Below are positions 22,964 to 35,509 of a stretch of DNA of 64,000 nt, one piece after another. The notes beneath the pieces are model-generated. The model did not search any database. It had not been told where the DNA came from and saw only the letters and a program-made list of their open reading frames with translations. The stretch covers positions 806,001 through 870,000 of the forward strand of contig JBCAMK010000006.1 in the NCBI GenBank assembly GCA_038503065.1, written 5' to 3'. Position 1 is the first letter of the stretch. Every line of letters starts with the position of its first letter. This stretch comes from Paragyromitra xinjiangensis (Eukaryota; Ascomycota; Pezizomycetes; Pezizales; Discinaceae). The position numbers were made by a program, and so were the translations under genes.

Positions 22964-24041
22964 CTAATCTGTCGTTTCCAACCACGTTGCCATCCCTTCA
23001 TATATCGCCAAATACATTCCACTCCCAATAATGGTCCAAAAAAACCTCATACCACCTCCCCTAAACAGCTCTATAACTCCCTCTTCTTTGAGAATATTCT
23101 TGAATACCTCCTTTGGACCAACCTTCTTATGGCCCTGTGTAGCAGATAACATGATTCTCGTCTTCACCACATCTATCGGTGTTGTGATCCACGCAGCCAA
23201 CCCTCCGGAGATCCCCGCAGCTATAGCCGTAACCTTGCTCATCTCCCACCAATCATCCTTCACCTTCTCAGCCCCTAGTATAATCTTCAACTCTTCATAC
23301 AGTGGGAACTGGAGCGCGATAAACGGGAGGTTACGGCCTGCAAGAAGGGAATATCCACGCCAAAAATTCCTCGGATTCCGACCAATGAGGCGGAGCGCGC
23401 GTAAACTAGTGCTACCACCGTTCCTCTTTAGGACTTGTGCATTCTGCTTGATCACTTCTGCTGGAGCTCCGACAGCCGTACTTGTGAGTTCGGCAAAAGC
23501 CGATGCAACGCAGTTTATTACAGGGGCCGGGACCGACGATGTGTTATTATTGAGGAATCGTTTACCACCTTGATAGGCGGTGAAAAATGCGGCAGCTATA
23601 CCCAGGGTTAGTTTTTGAATAATTCTTGACAGGGGTATGGGTCCAAACATGCTGGGAGTGCAGCAATAAGGACAGGTCCAATTCCCTAGAGAATTCTTCG
23701 TTAGATACGTCTGTTCAATCTTCCATGGAATCAATCAACCTACCTGGTACAACCCACGAAATCGTGTCGCCCGAGCCCCACTCTCCAAAGCAGCCTTCCT
23801 GTATTCCGGCGACTGCAATCTCGTCTTAAGTGTATCAATCGGGTAGAACAGACAACAGCAAGCAACACCTGCTATCGGACCAGCCTATTCGCTCCTGTTA
23901 ACAAACACACATCTACTCCACTATCCATCTAGGGACGCATACGATGATATTTGTTGACATACTTACTTGGGCATCGCTAGGGGAGAGAGTAAGGTCTAAG
24001 AGGAACCCTTCTCCGTTTTCTTGTGATGACCTAAGTAATTT
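22964..24041 (-). CDS. mitochondrial carrier protein, probable S-adenosylmethionine carrier
   Basis: Exons 23884-23744, 23685-23649 and 23595-22964 join in phase. An upstream exon ending at 23967 (open back to about 24041) joins in phase 0, but its start codon is not resolved. Three Solcar repeats are visible through their PX[DE]XX[KR] signatures: YPIDTLKTRLQ, GAPAEVIKQNAQ and TTPIDVVKTRIM. The motifs FRGLYQGIGPVL and LPASAAFFTAY lie between them. The second-repeat motif P-EVIKQ resembles yeast Pet8-type carriers, which exchange S-adenosylmethionine across the inner mitochondrial membrane; that substrate is inference. The resolved exons give 269 residues plus roughly 25 from the first exon, normal for the family. 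Confidence 0.85.
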
Positions 24042-24363
24042 CCTACAAGTGTATTTTGCTTTCTATGGGTTAGGGTCATGAGGTCATAGTGGGTAACCTT
24101 ATGAACTACATACTACCGGTATACGGATTCACGAATCATCACTCGCTGATAAACCTGGCCACTATTCTTTACCTTCAGTCCAACAATTTCAAAAACCAAA
24201 CCGCAGTCATCCACTGATTGCCGTTTCGACAAGCTATATACATCATCTAGACTAAATATTCGCGAAGCAAGAGATCCAGTAGAGAAAGAAATATACAAGC
24301 GGGATCGAAATTTAATATCCCAATTCTAAAAGGAAGACTCGAAAATACCAGGCCGAACCAAGA

Positions 24364-25620
24364 TCAAAAAACACCCAAGAAACCACCAACCAACGCACAA
24401 ACCGCCACAATAAAGACGATCCCACCAGCTTGTAGTGAGTCCCCCAGCGCAACTCCAGAATTTGCAAGTGTCCGTTGTGGAAAACTAAGTCCCCGTGTAG
24501 GCGTCGGCAGCGTTTCCACACCTCCGAACTCTATCGGCCACGTGAAAAACACTAAACGCAAACATGCGGAATCCCTCTCATCGATACCCTTATCCGGATC
24601 ACACTTTTTACACTTCTTCCTTGATGGCGGATTTACACCTGCTTCTTTGATGGCCTTTCGTGCGCTCTTGCTACAGAATTCAGTCCAATTACCAGTGTAA
24701 TGTTCGACAAATTGTGGACCAGTCCACGAACATGACTCGGGACCGCCGCGACCTGAAACTGCGGCGCAGTATGTTTCGAATTCTTTACGAACATCGGCGA
24801 TGGTCTGTTCTGACTTGTTTCTGTCTTTTGTACCATCGTCATCGTCATCGTCATCGTCATTATCATCTTGTTCTTGCTGAAGCGTGATTTTCAAGTCTTC
24901 GGAATCAATAACAGAGTCACCATTCTCGTCAAAGAGCGTTATCACAATCGTCGTAGGGATTGGATCGGAGTCACTTGGTGCAGCTAGCACTGTGGTAAGG
25001 GTAGTAGTTGAAACAAGCCAGGTGAAGGGAAGAACACTCGAGTCTGTCTGTACTTTGTTGTGTCGTGGTGCTAAAGGCATTGGTGTAATGATAGGATAAT
25101 GCTTTGAAGACTGTGTTGGTAGCTGATCAAGAGACGCTCGAATCGCATTCTCGTCGGTTCTAGGAGAAAGCCTTGCTATATCTTGTTTGCTATCGCCTTC
25201 ACCTTCAAGACCCTCCAGACACATTTCTATAACCCTTGTGTCACATACTCTCCGTCTTTCCACCTCCCAAAGCCCTTTGTCGATCTGACCATTACCGATA
25301 GAATCATCCAGACATTCGCCAAAAACCTGCCAACAAATACCCCGTTTATCTTCGCAACTTCGACCATCCCCAAATCCGAGATAGAGTTCTGAGATCTCTA
25401 TATCGGAGACCTGCCGATCCATTGGGATGAGACAAGTCCCTCGAGCGTTGACTGGTATGGGAATCCCAGCCAGTAGGATGAATGCAAAGGTGATGGCCAG
25501 GAGACCACATTTTCCCACTATCTGATTTTTGATACGGGTATGGCTCCAAACAAGTAGCGAAATTATGGTTGGTGATTTAGCATTATTATTCGAGATTCTG
25601 TTTAGGAGGGAAATCTGCAT
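24364..25620 (-). CDS. acidic membrane/GPI-anchored hypothetical protein with an EF-hand-like loop
   Basis: Open frame of 418 codons. A hydrophobic segment at residues 40-57 (LLAITFAFILLAGIPIPV) is preceded by a polar 37-residue extension, so it acts as a signal anchor, or the true start is a short upstream exon. Several cysteines follow. A sequence DENGDSVIDSEDL fits an EF-hand calcium loop except for Asp instead of Glu at position 12. An eight-residue or longer Asp run is encoded by a TCATCG-type microsatellite (24837-24866). The last 20 residues are hydrophobic (AGGIVFIVAVCALVGGF) after a small-residue site, as in GPI signals. Function is unknown and I do not recognise the family. Confidence 0.62.
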   Translation of the reverse strand: MQISLLNRISNNNAKSPTIISLLVWSHTRIKNQIVGKCGLLAITFAFILLAGIPIPVNARGTCLIPMDRQVSDIEISELYLGFGDGRSCEDKRGICWQVFGECLDDSIGNGQIDKGLWEVERRRVCDTRVIEMCLEGLEGEGDSKQDIARLSPRTDENAIRASLDQLPTQSSKHYPIITPMPLAPRHNKVQTDSSVLPFTWLVSTTTLTTVLAAPSDSDPIPTTIVITLFDENGDSVIDSEDLKITLQQEQDDNDDDDDDDDGTKDRNKSEQTIADVRKEFETYCAAVSGRGGPESCSWTGPQFVEHYTGNWTEFCSKSARKAIKEAGVNPPSRKKCKKCDPDKGIDERDSACLRLVFFTWPIEFGGVETLPTPTRGLSFPQRTLANSGVALGDSLQAGGIVFIVAVCALVGGFLGVF

Positions 25621-27109
25621 GCTATTCTAGAGACGTTCCACGCCCGGGGAGAGAAAGTAGAATTCAAGAGGGAGGAACTGGATGGACACACGAAATGAAC
25701 GACTAGCGTCGATATGATGAATGAGAGAAGCATAAAACAAGCTCCAGGCCACAGTAGAAACCCAGATAATAGGTAAGAGAGAATTGGAAGATTGAGATAG
25801 AAATGACAAAAGTATTTCAGCATGATAGAGGTATGACCAGCCAGCCGAGCCTCAGTGTGATTTGGGTTTCTTGAAACATTGTTTGGCATAACCAGCGAGA
25901 GTTAATTCCCAAGGTGGAATTCATAGTCGGCACTTGCCTTTTTGATCATCGGATAAGAACGGCCTGTTTCAAAGTTACTCACACCCTACCTCCCGATGGA
26001 GTGTCTTCGCAGCCACAAAATAATTCAATTCCGGGATACCTCGATCCCGGCGCTACTCGTTTCATGCCTTGGATTAGCGAAGGTAGAAGGACCGAACACA
26101 TGCAATTGAAAACTTCCTCTTCCAGCAGGCAGTATGATTACCTGGCGCAACTCCCAGTTTTAGGATAGAGTTCGTCTCCTGGGAATCAAATAGGCATGAA
26201 CTTCCGAGTTACCAGTACCATGCCAATACCACTCTTTATCATTACAAAATCATGCATTCCTTCATCCCCTCGCCAACAGCCAGAAGATGATAGAAAAGAG
26301 TCGCGTCGACCGGAGGCAGTGCAATACCGGTAACACGGTGGGACCAGGGATATGGAAACACAGAGCCCTAGTCCCAGAGTACAAAAAATAGTTCAGAGGG
26401 TTTTCCTTCATAGATATTCACAGCTCCAGTCCAACCAGTTTGTAGCATACAATGCTAGAAATTAAAGACTTTGAGGTGGACAAAAATGAGATCAACAAAG
26501 CCACATGAAATTTTCAGCCATAGCTGATCAACAATGGGGAAGAGAGAGCTTTAGCGTTGGGAAAGTGGAGCTCCATCATATAGCCCCTGGATTCTTGGCG
26601 CCAAGAAATTTTACTCAGGGCTTGCCTTGGCAACAGTCTTGTAAATCTTGTTCATAATTCATCACTCGACATGCAACCAATTTTCTCCCTATTTCATTAA
26701 AAACATCCGTCCAATCTCTGTTTTCTCTCTTCGATGATACATATCTATCCCAGAAACTCAATACCCCGCCTATGATAGGTTTTCGCATATTGCCAACATC
26801 CCGATAAATTCTCCCCTAGGCCATCGAGTGCTCCCCAAAACTAAAGCTGGGAATTAGGTTTTGTATATCACCTTGGTAAGAAAACAATATCAAACGCCTG
26901 ATATGACTGGATTATCATTTTACACATCATTTGTTCTATCAACTTTTAATTGTATACTATAACCCCATGCTATTTTTTTCACCCCCAAAACACACCTCCG
27001 GGAATTAAACAGACACTACACCAAGCTAAAACGCTTCGTTGCCCAAAAACATAACCAAATATCCATATATACACCTCACAGCATCATATACACCAAAACC
27101 CCCAACAGA
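25621..27109. other. AT-rich intergenic stretch, no supportable gene
   Basis: Frames at 25602-25889 (minus) and 25914-26168 (plus) are short and lack splice partners or motifs. The sequence is AT-rich through 26.2-27.0 kb. Confidence 0.45.
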
Positions 27110-28775
27110 TCATATTTTCGCATACCTCCACCACCGATTCGCCCGCCTCCACCTCTCCATAAACCCATCCTCCACTCTTTCCACCTCTACATCATCTCCC
27201 TTCTCCTCCTCATCACCCACCATCTCTGCGCGTTTCTGATCCTGCTTCCCAAGCATCCAGACGCGAAGAATAAACATACAGGCCGCAGCAGCAAGGTAAA
27301 GAACACCCGAGAAGATCTGGGGATAAAGGTACGCGTCGTAGTGTCCTGGACGACGGAGGTAGAGTGCAATTGGCTCAGAGACTACACTATTGTTAGAATT
27401 GGCAGAGAGTTGAGGGGACAGGGGCTTACATGTTGTTGGCAATACGATCGAAAGCCAAGTTAACGAAAGCGCACTCGGAAGTTCTCTAATCCCAACGACC
27501 TCGACTGCCACCGGTGATATCGTCTACTCTATTAGCATAAACAACCGACTCCCAGGGATAACCAAACTCACTGTCCAAAACGTCCCACAGACCGCACCAT
27601 TAAGTAAACTAAAAAACAACGCAACCCCAAACTGTCTTGCCCACATCCAAATCACAAAACAACTCAACCCACTAACTGCCGTCATCCCCCCACTAACATT
27701 AATCCTCCCAAACACATCGCTACTAATCCCAACCAACGGTCTCCCAAACGCCATCCCCAGATTCAACATCGCCGTTAAAATACTCCCCTGCCTCTTCGTC
27801 ATCCCCACACTCGCCGCATAATCCGGCAGCGAGAACAAAATCACAATATACCCCAGCATCGAAAAGAACCCCCACGCCAGAACCAACAAGAACTCAAACC
27901 GCTTCAACAGCGCGAAATCAAACGCCCTCTGACTCGGGTTAACGAGTTTGTTACGATCCCGGATTAGGAGTGTACAGATCGAGTTAACGCAGAAGACGCA
28001 TATGGCCACGATACGGAATGCCCAAGCGACGCCATGCGTTTGGATTATCGACTGGATACTCAGTGAGAATATCAACCCGCCGATACCACTACCGGCTGCG
28101 GCGATACCGTTCGCGACGCTTCGTTTCACGCTGAACCATTGGCTGATTGTACCGACGGAGGAGGTGAATAGGAAGCCCATACCCCAGCCAAAGACTACGC
28201 CTTGGGTGAGGAAGAGGTGCCAGATCTTCGTTGAGAAGGATGCTGCTACCAAGGACCCGGTTTGGAATAAAATACCAATACACATGCCGGTTCGTGTAGA
28301 AGTGTGGCGGAGACATATTGTGACCAACGGGGCGATCAGCATGGACTGGGAGACTGATAGACCGCCGATGAATGCGAATTGGAGGGGAGTAGCACCGGGG
28401 TATTTGTTTTCTGTCAGGTAATACGCGAGGTATACTCCATAGGACTATTGAAAGCTGTTAGCTGAGCTCTCTAGTTTCCCATACCCACAATTTGGTACCC
28501 ACACTATTGACACCCCAGGTCATTGCGTTGACCGTAAAACAACAAGCAACACAAACCCATCCGTAGCCTCCATCAGGTGGTACATCGACAGCCGATTCAG
28601 TGGCGTTTTTCGGTAATTGCTTTACGTCTAATGTTCGTGTAGTTGGTATTCGCTGTACATCGTCGTCGGCTTGGGCCGGTGCCGCAACTCGCCCTTCCAT
28701 GTTTACCGAGGGTTCCTTGGAATAGACAATGTTGTGTTCCTCAATAGTGATGAGAATAAGGGTTTTCGAACCCAA
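27110..28775 (-). CDS. MFS transporter, monocarboxylate-porter type
   Basis: Four exons join in phase to 503 residues: 28775-28503, 28444-27572, 27523-27430 and 27381-27110. The N-terminal PPDGGYGWVCV (residues 66-75) is the signature of the fungal monocarboxylate transporter-like branch of the major facilitator superfamily. Next come NSSYGVYLAYYL across the first junction, then the expected set of 12 membrane helices. The family landmarks TISPVAVEVVG, LPSALS and LPTTFSEPIALYL span the later junctions, which confirms the splicing. The C-terminus is charged and cytoplasmic. A start at M26 (28700) is equally possible. Substrates in this branch include monocarboxylates, riboflavin and others; none can be assigned here. 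Confidence 0.88.
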
Positions 28776-31451
28776 TTGACCTCAATCGATTGAATTGGCC
28801 CAAGTGGTCATGATATGGTGTTTGTCCACCTTGAAAATATTATTTGAAAAATGAAGAGTCATCATAAATTCCCAGACCTGGCTTTCTTCATAAGCTTAAA
28901 AGCTACCAGTCCTAGATTTGCCATTGACCAGGGGGAAAATCGGGTTTGCCGAGTTACCGGTAGTGGGGCGCTTACTAATTGGTCGGATCCAAGAGTGGGG
29001 CGGATTAGCCTATTGTGGGCGAGTGATTCGCTATGAGTGTCGGGAACTTTATTTCAACGACTTGTTGTCGAGTCTCTAGTCTAGTCGTTGAGGAGCTCCT
29101 CGGTGTCCGTGTCACTGCTCCCGTAATTAACATCCTGTTCAAGGATTTTAGGAGGAGCTTTCTCGCAGCCAAGCTCTGCTTAGACGAAGACAAGTACCTC
29201 GAGAGATCTTCACCGAGAGAATGCCTGTTGCGAATATAAAGGGAATCAACCCTGAAGTTCATTCAATATACCCTACCTACATGTACTTATCGTTCAACCC
29301 CCAATTTCTGGTTCCCAATGCAACTTCGCAAACCAGACTCTCCTCCATCCTTCTCGGCCTCATCACATGACACCATCCTAGGGCAGCTCCCATATTGAAT
29401 AGTTGAGCGTTCACGGTTACAAGTTCTAATACCTTCCTCAAAACCCTCTAGATTAATCATGTTCAATAAAACATGTCAAACGGCAACTTAAAGTCCCCTT
29501 CCCACTCCTTCACCCAATAAGGCGTGATATTTCAGAATCCCCATTAAATAAACCAAAACCAAAACCAAAACCAATGTAGATCCGGTGTATAACTTCCTCA
29601 TGCGAATGACGGCGGCTTGGAATAATCATCCCAAAGGCTGAAATGGAAAGCACTAACGTGCTTTTAGGTTCCCGCTAAAGTCTGGTAGTCCTAGTATAGC
29701 AATATTTTCGCTGTTGGTGGAAGTGTTCACCCCCAGTAGCCAGCACAAGCTAGACGGGGAGAATAACCATTAATTCGCCTTCCCAAGTATTTAAGCAATC
29801 CCGAACCCGGAACGTGAATAAATCTAGACCTCAAGGAAGCCCCTCGAACGGAATTTAGCGCGGCTGGTATTCGGCTCTGAATGTATGGAGTATTTCTCCG
29901 GTTTATGAATCCCCTAGTAAGACTGCCTCGAATCGACCCACGACCCCAATCTAGTACCACCAAGCCATAACTTCAATCATGAACGCTTGATCTAGAGTTT
30001 CGATCCAGACCAGTACGTCAAAGTCAATACCATGAGCCACCTTGCCGTCCGATCAAGTCCTTACATAAAACGGGCTGTCGATTTTGTAGTACAAGAAATA
30101 CCACACGATAAAACGCCATTAGACTAGTGTAAATAACTTTTCCATCTTCTTCCTCACAGCACTGACGTCCAAAAATGTAGCGAAAGAAATACTGACAGCT
30201 TTGCCGGGAATGCTGAGAGCCACACCAAACCCTTCGAGAACCCCATGAATACTTGCTTTAAAGTCAAGCCGGATTGTAAAATTCAGTAGTCCGGCTCCTT
30301 GTTTCCGTGAACCCATCACTCCATGAGCAAAAGAAATTGCGGCCATAACTAATGTTGGAGTCTGTCCCCTTACGCCATACCCTAAGGAAAACCCCAGCGG
30401 AGAATGGGTTAAAAGCTTCGGAATTGTAGACCCGAATGTCTATCCATCCGAAGTAGGTCCATCAAAAGTAAACAATACCGCTCCCGGGATCTAGACGAAT
30501 TTCACCAGACTTGAAGACGACCGTCTAGTTGAATAAGCGGTCTCCAGGGTACCAACCAATGTAGTCGTCCGCCGGCGGGCGTGGAGTAGCTCAAACAGCC
30601 ATTTATTCCTTGTCCATGTCCAGAGACGGTACCCAGAAACCAAAGCTCCAAGCTGTGAAATAAACGAATATGCCGCTACCCAACAACATCAGCAATACCA
30701 TCTGAACGAGAGACCCGGGATTACCTCACTCCTGATCTCTATCCCCTAGTACTTCCTTCTCCCAAAACCTCCATCAATAACCCAGCTGCAGTCCTACAAC
30801 GAGAACCACCAATCACTCAGTCAAGGAATGAGAGGATCCGCCCTACTGACCACCATCAATATCCTGCGACATCCGACTCGAACCATGCAAGACCCATTTT
30901 GCATCCTCGACTAACCCGCCACCGTAAATGAACCCACCTTCGGGGTGGCGTGGAGCTGCTGGAACTATAGCTAAATGTGTTCTCTCGGCCGAAACACGAG
31001 TCGACCGTGTTGAAAGAAGCTAGTTCTAGAAGATATTGGTCTAAGATGGCTATGACTCATACTGGATCAATACGCTGATGGACCATATCTTCCTGTGTTG
31101 CGTGTCCAACAATCGCCTAACAGCACAGGATTGAATGTAACGTTAGTGAGGTGGTAAATAACAGTGTAAAGAGGGTGAATAAAACGACTGAAGAAGTGAC
31201 GGACGAAGATAACAGCTCATGATAACGTGAGGATGAGTTCAGCTCAGGGTGAATGTTGAATGTGGTGTGGGATGATGGTGAGTGGTGGGTGGGTTGACGA
31301 TGAACGTTGGAGTCAACACCACAATCAGCCCACCTCCGCACCAACAAGTCACGCAACGAGATAAAGCCCATCAGATACACAAACAACCATCTTCCGAGTG
31401 ATATTACATGACCCTTTTACTACAGGAAAAGTATCGTACACACCCCCACTA
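28776..31451. other. 2.7-kb intergenic stretch, no supportable gene
   Basis: Minus-strand frames at 29727-29963, 30119-30346 and 31117-31386 are open for 75-89 codons but show no motif or partner exon. A short tandem repeat of CCAAAA (about four copies) lies near 29549-29572. Confidence 0.4.
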
Positions 31452-32483
31452 CTACGACAGCCCTCCCAACGCTCTAACAATCCCCATCGCCGCGGCCGCC
31501 GCCACGCCCCCAACCAACACCATCTCCACACCGCCTCTAACCGCCTTCCCCCAGGGCTTCTTCCCCCCCTCCTCCCCCTCCTCCGCAGCAACTAACAACG
31601 TCTTCCCTAGTCCAAACGCAAACAAACAAGCCACCATAACACCCACGCTCCACGCCAACCCCACCAACACCTCCCCCCTGTTCACGAAGAAATACGGCAT
31701 CAACGGAATAAACCCCCCAAAAAAGTACCCAGCCGCGATCGTGACCGCCGAAGACAGCGGAGTCCTCGCCTTCGCGTCCGGCGCCGGAAGACGGTGGTGG
31801 AACTGCAGTATAAACGACGTGAGGGTGTCTCGATCGCACCGTGAGAGCTCGTCAATCATGGGAGAGAGGGAGGAGGAGGGGAGGTAGTATGGTGCGAAGA
31901 TGGAGTTGAGTAGAGGGGGGATGGAGGATGGTGATGTGTCGATTAGGGTTTGTGTAGCATATAGTGTATTTTGGTAGAATTCACTATGGGAGTTAGTTAC
32001 CTCCAACTTATGTGGGTAGACGTGGGTAGTAGGGGCTTACGCTTCTCCACGACCAGCTAACCACCCACCGAGCCCCATTGAAATGCTCCCAGCTATCAGC
32101 TCGGCGATGCCACCGTATAGTACTACTTTGGTATCGTTAAACGCACTCAGTCCTGCCGTTAACGCGAATGGCACGGTGAGGCCGTCTGAGAGTCCGATTG
32201 TTAAATCTGATAGCACTCGAGGGTCGAAATATGGCTTTGAGATCTTTCCTTCCTGATCGTCGGGTTTCCGTGCTACGTTTCGGGAGCTCTGGCGTCTGGG
32301 GCAGGAGGGGTGGCGACATGCTGATGATTGTGGTTCGCAGTCGACTGTTGAGCCGTAGTTTTTGTAGGAGGAGGAGGGGGTGAAGTCTGTGGCATAGTCT
32401 TGGGCCGTGGGGAGGAGAGGGGGAGTGTGGTGTTGGGGTTTCTGGGAAGGGTAGAGGAGGTTTTTGAGGAATACGAGGACCAT
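31452..32483 (-). CDS. CCC1/VIT1-family vacuolar iron/manganese transporter
   Basis: Two exons, 32483-32041 and 31983-31452, join in phase 2 to 324 residues. After a polar N-terminus with a CRHPSCPRR segment, DLTIGLSDGLTVPFALTAGL (about residues 96-115) is the conserved first transmembrane segment of the family. It is followed by GIAELIAGSISMGLGGWLA. The junction restores GRGEAEFY, the family's start of the cytosolic metal-binding helices. Three further membrane segments follow (AAGYFFGGFIPLMPYFF, VGLAWSVGVMVACLFAFGLG, VEMVLVGGVAAAAAMGIV). Members move Fe2+ or Mn2+ into the vacuole. The upstream neighbour is unrelated. Confidence 0.9.
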
Positions 32484-32777
32484 TGTGAGGTTGATGGAAT
32501 TATATCAGACGGAGAGAACTACAAGGCGGACAGCACAGATAAATACAAGCGATGAGATCCAGACTCCAAATCCACAATTACCAAAACCGGGCATCTGTGT
32601 GATATAAAAACCAGCAATTGGATTCAGGGATAGAGACGTCAGTGCCAAGAACCTCGAAATGCGGCTCTTCACAACCAATCAAATCTGCTGCATTTCACAT
32701 CCAGCTACAGAAATCGATACACGAGTTAAACAGAAAACAATCCCTAACCCCGACCCTACAACCTATCCCCGACAACC

Positions 32778-33059
32778 CTAAGCACCCCCCTCCCGCTTCG
32801 CATACTCATCCTCCATCCTCTCCTCATAAAGCCTATCCGCCTCCTCCCTCTCCTCCCTCGTCTGCTCCCTCCCACTCGCACTCGCACTCCCCGCCGTCCC
32901 CGTCCCCGACGTCGCAGCCGGTTCTTGACGGTGTCCGGATGGTGATCCCTGCGAGGCCCCGGAGGTAAGGGGCGTCGAGGTAACTGTTTCTCTTTGATGC
33001 GGTGGGAGCGTTTCTGTGTTGGATGGCTTTTCACCAGTCGTGAAGAGGGGGATCGGCAT
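32778..33059 (-). CDS. small disordered conserved hypothetical protein
   Basis: Single-exon frame of 93 residues starting MPIPLFTTG. Residues 10-65 are Ser/Thr/Pro/Gly-rich and probably disordered. The C-terminal 28 residues form a charged helix (REEREEADRLYEERMEDEYA) ending in KREGGA. I recall similar short fungal proteins with this ending, but no function. It is divergent from nothing nearby; its 5' flank is shared with no other gene. An opposite frame over the same DNA is a proline-rich shadow. Confidence 0.6.
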   Translation of the reverse strand: MPIPLFTTGEKPSNTETLPPHQRETVTSTPLTSGASQGSPSGHRQEPAATSGTGTAGSASASGREQTREEREEADRLYEERMEDEYAKREGGA

Positions 33060-33492
33060 GGTTATTGGTGAGCTTGGGGCTTTTTTTCTCTTTGGGTTTG
33101 TCTTTGATTTGAGGATCGTGCGGGAGTCGTGAGGTCACTGGGGTATGGGGAATGATCTTTATATCTTGGTGACGGTCAAGGTTGGTTCTACGTCATTGGC
33201 ACGTGTATGGCTGTGTAATGACGGTGTTGATGCTGGGGTGCGCCACATCTCTAACAGGGAAATTAATGAGAAATTTCCACAATTCAAGTAATTTCGCTCA
33301 ATTCTTCAGTAACTCTAATATTATTCTTGTAACTCAAACATAACACCCATAACCTCTGCGAAAAGAGCTCATAAATTACAAATATTGAATTATTTAAAAT
33401 TAAAGAGGTAGCCGGGGATAATAAGAAACTCCGGTGTTAGATAGTACTCTAAAACCACTGATGAAATCACTCACACTCCTATCAACCACCCA
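33060..33492. other. intergenic region between small protein and BTB gene
   Basis: This holds the promoter of the small disordered protein at its left and the 3' flank of the leftward BTB gene at its right. It is AT-rich at 33250-33410. No gene seen. Confidence 0.5.
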
Positions 33493-35295
33493 CTATTTCT
33501 TCCCGAAAATACCACCCCCACCAAACGAAAGTGTACCAGTAGGCACCGCCACGTTTTGTCCAAACAGCGGAGCCACCGGAGCCGGCTTATCACCAAAGAT
33601 TGGAGTTACAGTGCTCGTCTTGGCACTAAACAACGGAGGTGGAGCTACCTTCACCCCACCAAACAAACTTCCTGCCGCGGGCGTCTGCTTAACCATACCG
33701 AAAGCAGAGGTGCTGTTCGACTGGCCCGAAGAGGTGAAGATGTTACTCGACGGTGTAGGCTGCTTGACTGGGTCTGGGAATAAGCTGACAGGCTCAGCTG
33801 GCTTGGCCATACCTAAAGCCGAGGTGCTTCGGGATTGAGGTGGGGTATTGAATAAACCGAACGAGCTGGATGACTTTGTTGGGGTTTTGTTGGTCTCGAA
33901 AATAGATTTTGCAGGCTCGGGGAATAGGCCAGTGGTACCCGTTGGGATTTCGGTCTTTACGAAGATAGACTTGGCGCCAGGTGATGAAGACGTATATGGG
34001 CTGCTCCCAGCTGGGCTCTGCTTAGGATGGGAGAAAGACGAGACGATGGTAGGAGGCCCGGGGGTATCGAATATGTTAGTGTTAGTCGATATAGTGGGGA
34101 TAGTGAGCGGTCTTGTAGACGCCGTAATAGTACCGAAGGTGTTGGTGCCGGGAAATATTCTATTCGGGGGCGGCGGTGGAATTTTCGCAAAGATACCGCT
34201 ACCGGACTTTCGGGAGAAACTGAAAGCAGAGCCATTGCTTGAGGGTTTGCGATCGAGAGGATTGATCGAACGAGTCGGAGAAGCACTCTTGCCTACTACC
34301 TTTTCAAGTTCCTCGTCTAGTTCAGCTTTCATAGCATGCATCTGGAGCTTAAGCTCCTTCAGCTCCTTTCGTTCGCTGTTGTGGGTCTTCTCAGCGATGA
34401 TGAGCCTTCTGCAGACTTTTGCGGTCAAGTCTCTTGCGAAACGGCCAGACTCTTCAATCAATGCTTTCATTTCGTCCGTTTGCAGAGTTGTAAAGTTCAG
34501 TGCGGCGAACTGGGAGACTACGTGTCGGAGATCGTTATTCGCGTGGTTATTACCGCCATACGTATACCTCGCTAATTCCACAAAGTTCGAAGCCACAGGC
34601 CAGTCGGGCTGGAAGAAATCAATATTGATAAACGTCCGCAAAAGCCGTTGCACGGCCAGAGTCTGAAGATCATGCATTTCAAACTCCTGAGCTAGAGCGA
34701 AAATCTTGGCGTGAGCCAGAAACACCTCCTCAAAATCATGCTCGCTTGGGTCGAAATATTTCTCTGCGAACTCGTCCGCCGCAGATAGCTTTTGATCTGG
34801 ATCCGGACCAGGGGCGAAACATTCGGATAGGGGTGTTAGGGGGCGAGCCGGGGGGGCTGGAATGGAATCCTCCTCTTCCTCATCTTGTCCTTGCGTACTC
34901 GCTTCTTCCGACGACTCTCTGCTATTATTCGCGTCCTGGACCGATTCTGTTGGGGTAAAGGACGGTGTGGACGGCGCTTGGGGGTCTGGGGATTGGTAAT
35001 CGCCGGTATAAACGTATTCGACTAATCGTCCGACGGTATCGGCGTCCCAGTTATCGAGTGGGATTTCTCGCTTCGGGGATGGTTCGGCGGCAGTGAAGGC
35101 ATCAATGATGTCTCTGAGACGTTGAGACTGGGATGCGAGGATGCCCTCGTGGACTAGAAAGCGTTTGCCGGCTTCTGCGGTGAGCTCCCATACTCCAGAG
35201 CTCATAAATCTGCATGTTTGTTTAGTTTTGGATTGGGTATAGGGGATAAGGGGGATTTCTGTCTAAGGAAATTACCTGGAGAAGCTTGACGACAT
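33493..35295 (-). CDS. BTB/POZ-domain protein with FG-rich, nucleoporin-like tail
   Basis: Two exons: 35295-35276 (20 bases, MSSSFS) and 35209-33493, joined in phase 2 to 578 residues. An ATG at 35205 inside exon 2 would be an alternative start. The BTB domain covers about residues 8-90 (FLVHEGILASQSQRL...VGRLVEYVYTGDY) with an acidic insert. Its C-terminal helices follow (FALAQEFEMHDLQTLAVQRL). A coiled-coil-like Lys/Glu stretch is at about 280-315. Residues 330-578 are Pro/Ser/Thr-rich with repeated FG dipeptides (SLFGG, PIFGD, PLFGQ, SFGGGGIFGKK at the very end). BTB proteins often link to cullin-3. FG repeats are typical of nuclear-pore proteins. The combined role is unknown. Confidence 0.82.
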
Positions 35296-35509
35296 ATTTC
35301 TTTCTATGGCAAACGAGGTGATGGTTATCGTGTGATAGGGAAGTTGATGGATGGGATGTCACCGAGATGCAGGGAGAGTCAATTTGACTCCTTTTAGGAG
35401 GAAGACGCGTTAAGACGTGACTCACGTGATTGTAGATAGGGGAAACGAGAACCTGATAAACGGCGCTGCATCAACCTTATATCTACCCTCCACTATCACT
35501 TGAATGCGT

